From positions 1 to 6,299 of the forward strand of contig QMLW01000126.1 in the NCBI GenBank assembly GCA_003646935.1: a stretch of 6,299 nt of DNA, given 5' to 3'. Below the pieces are notes generated by a model, which saw only the letters and a program-made list of their open reading frames with translations, searched no databases and was not told the DNA's origin. Origin of the DNA: Deltaproteobacteria bacterium (GTDB taxonomy: Bacteria; Desulfobacterota; DSM-4660; Desulfatiglandales; B25-G16). Positions within the stretch are counted from its first letter, which is position 1, and the number at the start of each line of letters is the position of its first letter. A program made the position numbers and the translations under genes. Below are positions 1 to 6,035 of this stretch, one piece after another.

Positions 1-678
1 TTATAATATTTATCAATAACACCAAGCAAATTATTAAATTCTTCAGCTAAGAGTCTTGCTTTTCTTATTTTATCATCATATTGATAGCCTCGATCAGAAA
101 ATTTCTCATCTGAATCTCCTATAAGGAGATCTGTTTCTTTATCTTCCTCTATGACATCGAATTCCTCAAGGTCATCAGCAACTTTTTCTTCTTCAAGATC
201 CTCGGAAACCTCCGTCTCATCAAGATCCACCTCTTCAACGGCATCATCCACCTCTATCTCTTCAGGCTCTTCAATGAGTTCGGATGCCACAGGTAAGCCT
301 GAATCGTCAGCTGTAGCTTGCTGTCCTGACAGTGCGATGGATGATTGAGGGGATGGGCCACGCGTTTAGGATGCTCCCACACCAACCTTCTCTGATAAAC
401 CCCGTATCAGATGTTTTACCTGATCGAGTTTTATTCCCTCTTCACCACTCTTGTTATCGGCAATAACCTCCGGGTCTAACAGTATCTAATTGACGATTTT
501 TAAGATGTCTTTTATTTGACCCAAAGAGACAGTTTCTTCACTTTTTGCGCTTAATTTAAATGCCTTGATAGCATCATCTTTGGCCTCATTGGACATTACA
601 AAGACATTGGTAGGGCCGATAATTATCCCCTCAGGATTTTTTTCTCCTTATAAAGCTGTTTTAAATTAGTATTTCTTA
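1..678 (-). pseudogene. Decayed acidic protein gene, C-terminal part, cut by IS element and left edge
   Basis: Read on the minus strand, one frame runs from about 638 to position 1 and past the window edge, broken only by TAG (488-486) and TAA (368-366), exactly 40 codons apart. The part after the TAG begins ILLDPEVIADNKSGEEG. After the TAA come 121 open codons, with a stretch where about 28 of 50 residues are Asp or Glu (roughly 275-126), then a helical basic segment ending in GVIDKYY at the edge. No ATG and no ribosome binding site follows either stop, so these are not separate genes. Upstream, the reading RNTNLKQLYKEK (676-641) is one frame off and joins at a run of seven A (643-637), which looks like an indel. 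Both stops are one C-to-T change from Gln codons. I do not recognise the family. The acidic middle suggests a disordered linker between two folded ends. Confidence 0.6.
666..678 (+). repeat. Putative target-site duplication, left copy (diverged)
   Basis: ttagtatttctta directly abuts the left IS end. It matches the right copy at 1956-1968 in 9 of 13 positions, including an unbroken TTCTTA at its 3' end. The codon phase of the interrupted gene agrees with a 13-bp duplication. Confidence 0.45.
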
Positions 679-694
679 GTACATGACAAAAAAT
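679..694 (+). repeat. IS left terminal inverted repeat
   Basis: Reads GTACATGACAAAAAAT. It pairs with the reverse complement of 1940-1955 at 14 of 16 positions. Confidence 0.7.
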
Positions 695-750
695 CGAAAT
701 CGTTGTGTCTAAGTATTACATTTTATTGGTAAAAATGGAGATTAAAATAA

Positions 751-778
751 TTAATAATAATTAGTAGACAATTATAAT
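751..778 (+). promoter_or_regulatory. Possible transposase promoter
   Basis: A perfect TATAAT (773-778) follows a weak TTAATA (751-756) with a 16-base spacer inside the IS left end, about 55 bases ahead of the transposase ATG. The region is very AT-rich, so chance matches are likely. Confidence 0.35.
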
Positions 779-832
779 AAATTGTTCATAATTATAGTGC
801 AGCCCTATACCCTAAATCTAGGAGGTTGCGCT

Positions 833-1792
833 ATGAAAGAAGTAACACTACTTAAAAATGCTCTCAAAAACCAGACACCTATGAATGCGGCGAGGCTGTT
901 TTGCCTCGCAGGCATTATTATCGCTCTATTGAAGGTTCGAACAGTTAATTTTACTCAACTTGCTGTTGCATTTCCAGGGAAAGCAAAAACGAAATCGAAG
1001 TATAGGAGAATACAGAGATTTTTTGAATCAGTCTCTTTTGATTATACCCTTTTTGCAAAATTAATAGTAAAATTCCTTGGTATTAAGGACAAACGTTGGA
1101 CGTTAACAATTGATAGAACAAACTGGAAATTTGGAAAATTAAACATTAACATACTTACTTTGGGTATAGCCCATTTGGGAGCAGCTTTTCCGATTCTTTG
1201 GTCGATGTTGCCGAAACGAGGAAATTCAAACACAGAAGAACGAATGGAGTTGATTGATCGATTCATAAAAATATTCGGTGTTAATAAAATCAAATGTATA
1301 ACAGGAGATCGAGAATTTATTGGCAAAAAATGGTTCTCCTATCTTATAGGAAAACTCATTACGATTCGATTACGTATCAAGGAGAATACCCTCGTAACAA
1401 ATTCAAGAGGAATTCCAGTTCCTGCCAAAACTCTTTTCAGATTCTTAAAACCAGGAGAGTATTGTCTTTTAGAAGGAAAACGAACTGTTTTGGAGCAAGG
1501 ACTTTTCATTATTGGTCTTAAACAACCAAATGGCGAATATGTTATCCTTGTTGCCAATAGAGATCCAAAGCAGGCGATGGAGGATTACAAAAAACGTTGG
1601 GAAATAGAGACATTATTTGGTTGTTTGAAAACACGTGGTTTCAATTTTGAGTCAACACATTTGATAGATACTGAACGAATAAAAAAATTAGTTGCGATAT
1701 TGGCAATAGCATTTTGCTGGTGCCACATTACTGGCGAGTGGGCGCAAAACCAAAAGCCAATAAGGATAAAAAACATGGTCGAAAGGCGATAA
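833..1792 (+). CDS. IS4-family DDE transposase, zero-frame part (319 aa)
   Basis: This enzyme cuts and joins the ends of its own IS. The ATG at 833 is chosen over an upstream in-frame TTG (782) because GGAGG (821-825) lies 7 bases before it. Catalytic residues are visible: D94 in LTIDRTNWKFG, D159 in CITGDREF, and E259 in the IS4 signature Y252-x2-R255-x3-E259-x6-K266 (YKKRWEIETLFGCLK). The N-terminal ~80 residues resemble the DNA-binding part of the family. The zero frame stops at TAA 1790-1792 after ...PIRIKNMVERR. The expected end of the family continues in the -1 frame (HGRKAISIFRYGLD... to KFLSCT, stop 1957-1959), so the full product would be about 375 aa. Either a programmed shift or a lost A accounts for this. 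Catalysis might survive because the DDE triad lies before the break. Confidence 0.85.
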   Translation: MKEVTLLKNALKNQTPMNAARLFCLAGIIIALLKVRTVNFTQLAVAFPGKAKTKSKYRRIQRFFESVSFDYTLFAKLIVKFLGIKDKRWTLTIDRTNWKFGKLNINILTLGIAHLGAAFPILWSMLPKRGNSNTEERMELIDRFIKIFGVNKIKCITGDREFIGKKWFSYLIGKLITIRLRIKENTLVTNSRGIPVPAKTLFRFLKPGEYCLLEGKRTVLEQGLFIIGLKQPNGEYVILVANRDPKQAMEDYKKRWEIETLFGCLKTRGFNFESTHLIDTERIKKLVAILAIAFCWCHITGEWAQNQKPIRIKNMVERR

Positions 1793-1959
1793 GCATATTT
1801 CGATATGGTTTAGATATTCTTCGTGAAATAGTATTGAACATATCCGAAAAATTCAATGATTTCAAAAAAATGGTTAAGCTCTTCGTCAAATGTATCTTTT
1901 CGTCAGCATTGGATAGTAAACCAATGAAGCAAAACATTAAATTTTTGTCGTGTACATAG
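1768..1959 (+). other. Frameshift site and -1-frame C-terminal extension of the transposase
   Basis: The zero frame reads ATA AAA AAC, giving the canonical slippery heptamer A AAA AAC at 1768-1774. After slipping back one base, translation continues CAT GGT CGA AAG for 61 codons to TAG 1957-1959, giving HGRKAISIFRYGLDILRE and ending NIKFLSCT, which is the kind of end expected for this family. A small perfect hairpin, CATAT-TTCG-ATATG, sits at 1794-1807, 19 bases past the heptamer. That is further than typical stimulators, and the stem is A/U-rich. The alternative is loss of one A from an original run of seven. The sequence alone cannot separate programmed shift, mutation and sequencing error. 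Confidence 0.6.
1940..1955 (-). repeat. IS right terminal inverted repeat
   Basis: The minus strand reads GTACACGACAAAAATT, matching the left end except at two positions. In the -1 frame of the transposase this end encodes the C-terminal residues KFLSCT, so the gene runs right into the repeat. The TAG stop at 1957-1959 lies just beyond it. Confidence 0.7.
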
Positions 1960-1968
1960 ATCTTCTTA
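1956..1968 (+). repeat. Putative target-site duplication, right copy (diverged)
   Basis: atagatcttctta directly abuts the right IS end and matches the left copy at 666-678 in 9 of 13 positions. It supplies the TAG stop (1957-1959) of the -1-frame transposase reading. Confidence 0.45.
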
Positions 1969-2018
1969 ATTTTTTTAGCATTATTAGTGTATCGAAGTCA
2001 GTGACTTCATTTTTCCAT
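1956..2018 (-). pseudogene. N-terminal fragment of the same interrupted acidic-protein gene
   Basis: The minus strand beyond the IS right end reads NEVTDFDTLIMLKKLR (2011-1964). Its codon phase matches the 676-641 segment on the other side of the IS once the element and one target repeat copy are removed, giving ...LIMLKKLRNTNLKQLYKEK.... A likely start is ATG at 2018-2016, but it is one base out of phase across a run of five A (2014-2010); four A would give MENEVTDFDTL. GAGG (2025-2022) lies only 3 bases upstream of this ATG, and an AGGAG lies at 2041-2037. A perfect minus-strand TATAAT at 2057-2052, without a good -35, could have served as the promoter. That this is a protein start is inferred from phase and fit, not from homology. 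Confidence 0.4.
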
Positions 2019-2104
2019 CTACCTCGATTATTAGCGCTCCTATTGGCTAATATTATAAATACAGGAGATTACGTAAGATTTAGAAAATTCCATTAAATCC
2101 GCCA

Positions 2105-2133
2105 TTGACCGTAATGTATAGGTTTTGTATATT
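2105..2133 (+). promoter_or_regulatory. Sigma70-type promoter for the 105-aa protein gene
   Basis: TTGACC (2105-2110) and TATATT (2128-2133) are separated by exactly 17 bases, each matching consensus at 5 of 6. Transcription would start near 2140, leaving a leader of about 64 bases before ATG 2204. No other gene starts downstream before 2204. Confidence 0.6.
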
Positions 2134-2203
2134 TCTTGTTAAAATAATAGATTTATTCACATCATACCTGTCATTCATCAATAAACAATAATCGGGACAC
2201 AAT

Positions 2204-2521
2204 ATGGATGAGCTTGAGATAGAGCAGGGGTACGCGGATTTTCACCGGGGGCTCAACAGGATCCTCCGGAAGAGGGACGTGAAGGCCTTCAAGGCCCACG
2301 TGGCAAGGCACCCGATGCAGGCCGGCAGGCTCTCCCACTGCCTGGGGCTCAGCGATGAGCTGGCAGAGGTGGAGATGTACAAGGCCATCTTGATCCGCTC
2401 CGCCCTGAGCGACCTCCATAAAGAGGCCTCCGAATGGCTCAAGCGCAAGGGCATCGAGCCGCCAAGGCCGAGGCCAAAAAAGAAAGGGAGAAGACAAAAA
2501 AGGCCCTTCACAAGGCCCTAA
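2204..2521 (+). CDS. Hypothetical 105-aa helical protein with basic tail
   Basis: I do not recognise the family. The protein starts MDELEIEQGYADF and seems all-helical through residue ~82 (FKAHVARHPMQAGRLSHCLG, then LAEVEMYKAILIRSALSDLH). It ends in a Pro/Lys/Arg-rich tail (about 85-105, PPRPRPKKKGRRQK) that could bind nucleic acid or another polyanion; that role is inference. There is no signal peptide or membrane segment. ATG 2204 has only a weak GGGA (2194-2197) 6 bases ahead. Coding DNA is strikingly G+C-rich in third positions, while the 5' flank is AT-rich, with the change occurring almost exactly at the start codon. That bias, its own promoter and a strong terminator argue that it is a real, monocistronic gene. 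Overlapping minus-strand frames are shadows. Confidence 0.75.
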   Translation: MDELEIEQGYADFHRGLNRILRKRDVKAFKAHVARHPMQAGRLSHCLGLSDELAEVEMYKAILIRSALSDLHKEASEWLKRKGIEPPRPRPKKKGRRQKRPFTRP

Positions 2522-2570
2522 GGTTTACTGACGGAGAGAGCGGGCGGTGAAATAGCAACGAACATATGCC

Positions 2571-2595
2571 CTTTTTGCTAATTTCAGCGAAAAAG
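2571..2595 (+). other. Hairpin preceding the terminator
   Basis: CTTTTTGCT (2571-2579) pairs with AGC and AAAAAG (2586-2588, 2590-2595) around a 6-base loop with one bulged G (2589). It directly precedes the terminator stem without overlapping it, so it is not an obvious antiterminator. It may stabilise the 3' end or be part of a tandem terminator. Confidence 0.35.
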
Positions 2596-2597
2596 AC

Positions 2598-2624
2598 AGG
2601 CAGGAGATTCTTCTTGCCTTTTTT
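2598..2624 (+). terminator. Intrinsic terminator after the 105-aa protein gene
   Basis: A 9-bp stem, AGGCAGGAG (2598-2606) with TTCTTGCCT (2611-2619), contains two G-U pairs and an ATTC loop, and is followed by a run of six T (2619-2624). It isolates the 2204 gene from the one starting at 2717. Confidence 0.75.
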
Positions 2625-2716
2625 ATCACCTTCATGTATACTATATTCGCCTTTTTGGTTCGGTTTTTGACATTGCTCCTCCCCTTAAATCCACCACTAA
2701 TAAACAGGAGCATGGT

Positions 2717-3442
2717 ATGAAACTGAAAACCCTGCTGCTCTTTCAGCTCTTCCTGCTCGTCTTCGCCCTGTATGCGCTCTTAACGTTTAGCGGGAATCAA
2801 CGATATCTCGTGTCGCTGGCATGCCTGGTAAGCATGCTCATAGTCGGCAAGATTGAGGTGGGCGTTAAGGAACGAAGCGCGCACAAGGAGCAGGCCGAGG
2901 AAGCGGAGGAAAAAGATGAGGCGAAACCCATCAAGGAGTCGCTCGAATGCCTCATTAAGAGTAAGAATGTGCTCCTCCTCACCGACGCAATCCACCACGT
3001 TTTGAAAGATCTCGGTCTTTCAGTGTCACCCTCTCCGGAGTTCCCCGCCATTGACCGCATGGTCAAACTACCCGGTTCAGAGGTGACTCTCTGCCTGAAA
3101 GTGATCGGCGACGTGGCCGAGGTAAACGAGGACTGGGATCAGTGGAAGGAGCTCTCCGATTTCGACCTCGGTGAAGCGGGCAAACGGCGTCTGCTGATCA
3201 TCGGCAGCAATTGTGTAAAGGGCACTGAGGAAGGCGAGCTCAAGTATAGAAATTACCCGGCTGATGCCCAAAAGTCTCTCTCGGCACGGCATGTAGTAGG
3301 CATAACCACCACTACCCTGTACAAGATCTACCTGTTATGTAAGAAGAGAAAGCTGGACATCCAGCGGATTTTCTCTCCCATCCAACAGTACCCTGGCGGT
3401 GTCTTCAAGGTAGACCACCTCATACCGTCCTCTTCCTCTTAG
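2717..3442 (+). CDS. Hypothetical membrane-anchored protein, possible degenerate nuclease-like domain
   Basis: A protein of 241 aa. ATG 2717 follows AGGAG (2706-2710) at 6 bases. Two hydrophobic helices (about 5-24 and 29-45) form an N-terminal hairpin anchor. A charged Glu/Lys-rich linker, probably coiled coil, spans 51-75. A soluble alpha/beta domain covers 76-235. Its order (helix, IDRMVKLPG strand, EVTLCLKVIG strand, KRRLLIIGSN strand, then VVGITTTTLYKIYLL strand-helix) resembles the late part of PD-(D/E)XK restriction-like folds, with D113 and K128 in the right order. The acidic residue expected two before the Lys is C126, so an active nuclease is doubtful. This fold call is inference by eye. 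No close family is recognised. It ends in a Ser run and faces a convergent sensor gene. Confidence 0.75.
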   Translation: MKLKTLLLFQLFLLVFALYALLTFSGNQRYLVSLACLVSMLIVGKIEVGVKERSAHKEQAEEAEEKDEAKPIKESLECLIKSKNVLLLTDAIHHVLKDLGLSVSPSPEFPAIDRMVKLPGSEVTLCLKVIGDVAEVNEDWDQWKELSDFDLGEAGKRRLLIIGSNCVKGTEEGELKYRNYPADAQKSLSARHVVGITTTTLYKIYLLCKKRKLDIQRIFSPIQQYPGGVFKVDHLIPSSSS

Positions 3443-3485
3443 TTACAGAGCGCACATGATGACCTATTGCTGTCAAGATTTGCCT

Positions 3486-3526
3486 AAAAATCGGGGATAC
3501 TAGCCTACAATAAGGCGTGATTTTTT
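3486..3526. terminator. Possible bidirectional terminator between convergent genes
   Basis: AAAAATC (3486-3492) pairs with GATTTTT (3519-3525), enclosing an inner 4-bp stem GCCT/AGGC (3503-3506, 3513-3516), with a T run to 3526. It lies between the stops of the genes at 3442 (plus) and 3615 (minus), where such an element would be expected. The GC core is short and the large internal loops make this weak. Confidence 0.3.
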
Positions 3527-3614
3527 AAAATATGGCGAGATAACCCTAAGGGGAAACAACTAACGGAAAAGATGCCCTCCTGCGACCGCGGTTCCGTATC
3601 CTTATACCTCCGGT

Positions 3615-4565
3615 CTACTTGGTCCATACCTTGCCGAAGGAGTACAGCAGGGATTTTAGCTTATCCTCGGCCCGCTTGCGTTCCGTGATATCCCTCACAA
3701 TACCCCGAAATCCGACTCCCCGGCCCTTTGAATCCTTAATCAAGGACACCGAGGCCTCCACGTACCTCTTGGAACCGTTGGTCCGTATGATCTCCCAATC
3801 GAATTCCTTTGCGGGCTCCCCCGTCTTGTAGACCTTGTTGAAGACCTGGTACATCTTCTTCGCGGTTTCCGGGCTGGTATACTCCCTGTTGTTCATGCCG
3901 TTCAATTTCTCCCGTGGAAGCCCAGCTATCTTACACAACGCGTTATTGAAAAAAGTGAGGTTCCCGTTAACGTCGACCTCATAGTACCCGTCTTCGATGC
4001 TATCGAGTAAATTCCGGTATTTCTCCTCGCTCCTCTTGAGCGCGGTATATGCCTTCTTGAGCTCATCGAGCTCCTGATGGAGCTTCTGATTCGCCGCGGT
4101 GAGCTCGTTGGCGCCCTCATCGAGGTGGTGCTGCAAATCGTTTTTGGCTTGTTGCAGGGCCTCCTCTGCCTTTCTGCGCTGCTCCATTTCCTCCCTTAAC
4201 TGCTTGTTGGCCCCTATGAGTTCCGCAGTCCGCTCCTCTACCCTTTGTTCCAATTCAGCGTGGGATTGCCTGTGAGAGGCAATAAGCGTGCTCACTCTTT
4301 CAAGGGAGGCATTCTTCCTCCTCAATGCGATGTATGCGACAACGGTGGCTAAAAGGGAAGCGCCGATAATGGTGGCAAAATGCGAAGCCAAGGTGGCTGC
4401 CGGGTACACGACCTGAAGTGCCCACTCAAGCACACACATACCTATAAGCATCACAACGGCAACCATTACCAAAGGCACTACAGAATCCCGAGTAGGCCTC
4501 GTTTTCGGTGTCTTCACCTCATCTATCTTCTGGGGCTTCTCCTCGTGCACGTGTTCCTCATCCAT
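3615..4565 (-). CDS. Membrane-bound PAS sensor protein without output domain
   Basis: A protein of 316 aa that probably senses a small ligand, redox or membrane signal and passes it by protein contact. There is a charged cytoplasmic N-terminus (1-28), then transmembrane helices at about 29-50 and 62-82 with only a short loop between. A long coiled coil follows (about 86-178, including LEQRVEERTAELIGANKQL). One PAS domain (about 181-290: SEEKYRNLLDSIEDGYYEVD...) ends in the standard PAC closing motif RDITERKRAED (291-301). The protein stops 15 residues later, with no histidine kinase, GGDEF, EAL, HD-GYP or methyl-accepting module. The VEERTAEL and ITERKRAE phrases are typical of kinase hybrids, so it may be a truncated relative or a true stand-alone sensor. 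The frames after its stop show no remnant of an output domain. ATG 4565 has AGGA about 8 bases upstream. Confidence 0.85.
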   Translation of the reverse strand: MDEEHVHEEKPQKIDEVKTPKTRPTRDSVVPLVMVAVVMLIGMCVLEWALQVVYPAATLASHFATIIGASLLATVVAYIALRRKNASLERVSTLIASHRQSHAELEQRVEERTAELIGANKQLREEMEQRRKAEEALQQAKNDLQHHLDEGANELTAANQKLHQELDELKKAYTALKRSEEKYRNLLDSIEDGYYEVDVNGNLTFFNNALCKIAGLPREKLNGMNNREYTSPETAKKMYQVFNKVYKTGEPAKEFDWEIIRTNGSKRYVEASVSLIKDSKGRGVGFRGIVRDITERKRAEDKLKSLLYSFGKVWTK

Positions 4566-4628
4566 AAGAAAATCCTACTGTTGATCTCAGCAGTCCCTTA
4601 CATAAAGCAAGAACGTGTAAGGTTATCA

Positions 4629-4657
4629 ATTAACGATAAAAGAGCTTCATAAGTCAA
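4629..4657 (-). promoter_or_regulatory. Probable promoter of the PAS sensor gene
   Basis: On the minus strand TTGACT (4657-4652) is followed after 17 bases by GTTAAT (4634-4629), matching consensus at 5 of 6 and 4 of 6. The start point would be near 4622, about 57 bases before the ATG. This suggests separate transcription from the transporter gene upstream, from which no clear terminator is visible. Confidence 0.45.
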
Positions 4658-4736
4658 GGAAAAAGGCCTGGGCATGAAATTCAGCAGTGCTGCATGGGGG
4701 GATGAAAGGTTATGAGCGCTGAAAACATATGCGTTC

Positions 4737-5960
4737 CTAGTTTCTGAATGTCTCCCTCCTCGCGAGAAACATGAGCAACACGATAGTCGATATGAGAAGG
4801 GCAATAACGGCGGACTGGAGCCAGAACACATACACGAAGCCATACTGATTGATCAGGTACTTCGCGGTGATGACCGACAGAGAACCCACGCCAAAGGTGG
4901 AGATAAACTTCAGCCCATAGCTCGTGGAGCGAAGCTTCTCCGGTGTAAGTCGTGCCACCAGGCTATTCTCTATGGGCTGCATGCCCCACGCAAAGAATAC
5001 GTGCGCCATGGTAAAAACAAACAGGGTGATATTGGTGAACTGCGTCATGAGCACCATAAAGGGCAGGGACATCACATGGAATGCAAGATAGCCAACCCTC
5101 AGATCGATCCTGTCAGCCAGGCGACCCCCCGCCAATTGGCCGAATATCCCGAAGAAATATACAAAGGAAGTAAGCATGGTGGCGGCCAAGGTCTTGGTAC
5201 CGGAAAGCCTTATAAAGGAGAGGCCGTCGATGATCCTATTGAAGAAAGGAACCACTTGTTCGAAGTAGGCGGGTATCACCACGGCAGTACCCCGATTGGC
5301 GAATCCCGCCATCATCATGCACACACAGAGAATCGCGAAATACAGTATATACCGCTTTGTCTCTCGCCCCTGTTCAACGGCGTCCGTTTGTACCGGTGTC
5401 TCGTCGATATCCACGAAGAACATCACCACGCCGGTTATCAAGACAATAGCACCGGTAATCAAATAGATCGCGTGCCATCCAAACCGATAGGTAACGATTC
5501 CCGTGATAAGAGGCGCCAGCCCAAGGCCGAGGTTCCCGTAGACCCCATTTAATCCGAGGGCATACCCCCTCCGCTTGCATCCCTTGCTGATGAGCCCCAT
5601 GCCCGTGGGATGGTAAATCGAGGCGAAAAATCCGATAAACGTCAGACTGGTCATCAACACCATCGCCTGTTTTGACATGCCGGCAACCAGTGAAAACACC
5701 CCTAATCCAAGCAGGTACAGGGTGAGCATCCGCCTTCCATTCCACAAATCCGTTGCAATACCCATGGGCAGTGCACCCAGGCCAAAGAGAAGGTACATGA
5801 GAAACCCGAGGGAAAGGGCCTCCGGAATTGAGATCTGGAAGTACTCCGTAAGCGGCATAACAAGGGAGGGAAAGATAAGCATATAGAAATGCGATATAAA
5901 ATGGCAGTAACACGTAAGTACGATTATCTTTCTCTCATTGAAATCCATCGAGCTGTTCAT
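4737..5960 (-). CDS. MFS transporter, 12 membrane helices
   Basis: A major facilitator superfamily carrier of the inner membrane, 407 aa from ATG 5960. Twelve hydrophobic segments are visible, with the central cytoplasmic loop at about 184-204 (DIDETPVQTDAVEQGRETKR). The loop-2/3 motif A is present as GIATDLWNGRR (67-77), and a related GGRLADR lies after helix 8 (278-284). The general look is near the fosmidomycin-resistance-type or sugar-phosphate-type MFS exporters, but the substrate cannot be told. The frame is open to ATG 6044, but that codon falls between the -35 and -10 boxes, so it cannot be translated from the promoter found. ATG 5960 (MNSSMDFNER) and ATG 5948 (MDFNERK) are the candidates. 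AGGGAG (5966-5961) is abutting for the first and 12 bases away for the second. Neighbour 171 bases downstream: the PAS sensor gene. Confidence 0.85.
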   Translation of the reverse strand: MNSSMDFNERKIIVLTCYCHFISHFYMLIFPSLVMPLTEYFQISIPEALSLGFLMYLLFGLGALPMGIATDLWNGRRMLTLYLLGLGVFSLVAGMSKQAMVLMTSLTFIGFFASIYHPTGMGLISKGCKRRGYALGLNGVYGNLGLGLAPLITGIVTYRFGWHAIYLITGAIVLITGVVMFFVDIDETPVQTDAVEQGRETKRYILYFAILCVCMMMAGFANRGTAVVIPAYFEQVVPFFNRIIDGLSFIRLSGTKTLAATMLTSFVYFFGIFGQLAGGRLADRIDLRVGYLAFHVMSLPFMVLMTQFTNITLFVFTMAHVFFAWGMQPIENSLVARLTPEKLRSTSYGLKFISTFGVGSLSVITAKYLINQYGFVYVFWLQSAVIALLISTIVLLMFLARRETFRN

Positions 5961-6009
5961 CTCCCTGGCATTGCCCCCCTGGCGAATCACTCTCAGTCTA
6001 GCTGAATGG

Positions 6010-6019
6010 AACCATGGTT
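6010..6019. promoter_or_regulatory. Palindrome in early leader, candidate operator
   Basis: AACCATGGTT is a perfect 10-bp palindrome; one mismatch out, the flanking G6008 and C6021 also pair. It spans about +11 to +20 of the predicted transporter transcript, a common place for a repressor site. No regulator gene is seen nearby. Confidence 0.35.
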
Positions 6020-6035
6020 GCGATAGGGGCAAGGC

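Larger units (their letters stand above)
679..1955 (+). mobile_element. IS4-family insertion sequence, about 1.28 kb
   Basis: A single transposase gene nearly fills the element. Its ends are imperfect terminal inverted repeats of at least 16 bp (14 of 16 match). A diverged 13-bp direct repeat lies immediately outside, which fits the long target duplications (roughly 9-13 bp) known for IS4-family elements. The element lies inside a minus-strand pseudogene. The exact outer ends may be off by a few bases, because TCT also matches just outside both repeats. The divergence of the direct repeat and the frame problem near the end of the transposase suggest an old copy, though the terminal repeats and catalytic residues remain. 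Confidence 0.75.

Noticed and set aside
151..348. Plus-strand Ser/Thr-rich reading frame of 65 codons
   Set aside because: It is the antisense of the acidic minus-strand stretch: GAN codons for Asp/Glu read as TCN/TTC on the other strand. It has no ribosome binding site.
366..488. Reassignment of TAG/TAA to glutamine in this genome
   Set aside because: Neighbouring intact genes end normally at TAA (2519-2521) and TAG (3440-3442, 3615-3617, 4737-4739). Simple decay explains the two internal stops.
2242..2511. Minus-strand frames across the 105-aa gene
   Set aside because: The plus-strand gene has the promoter, terminator and helical composition. The minus frames are by-products of G+C-rich codons.
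4677..4694. CAGCA-TGCTG dyad downstream of the transporter as a terminator
   Set aside because: The arms are separated by a single base, so no RNA hairpin can form, and there is no T run in the minus direction directly after it.
5001..5913. Long open frames on both strands overlapping the transporter (5001-5552 plus, 5374-5913 minus)
   Set aside because: Their products lack coherent domains and have the odd composition of shadow frames. The overlapping frame with 12 hydrophobic helices and MFS motifs is clearly the gene.
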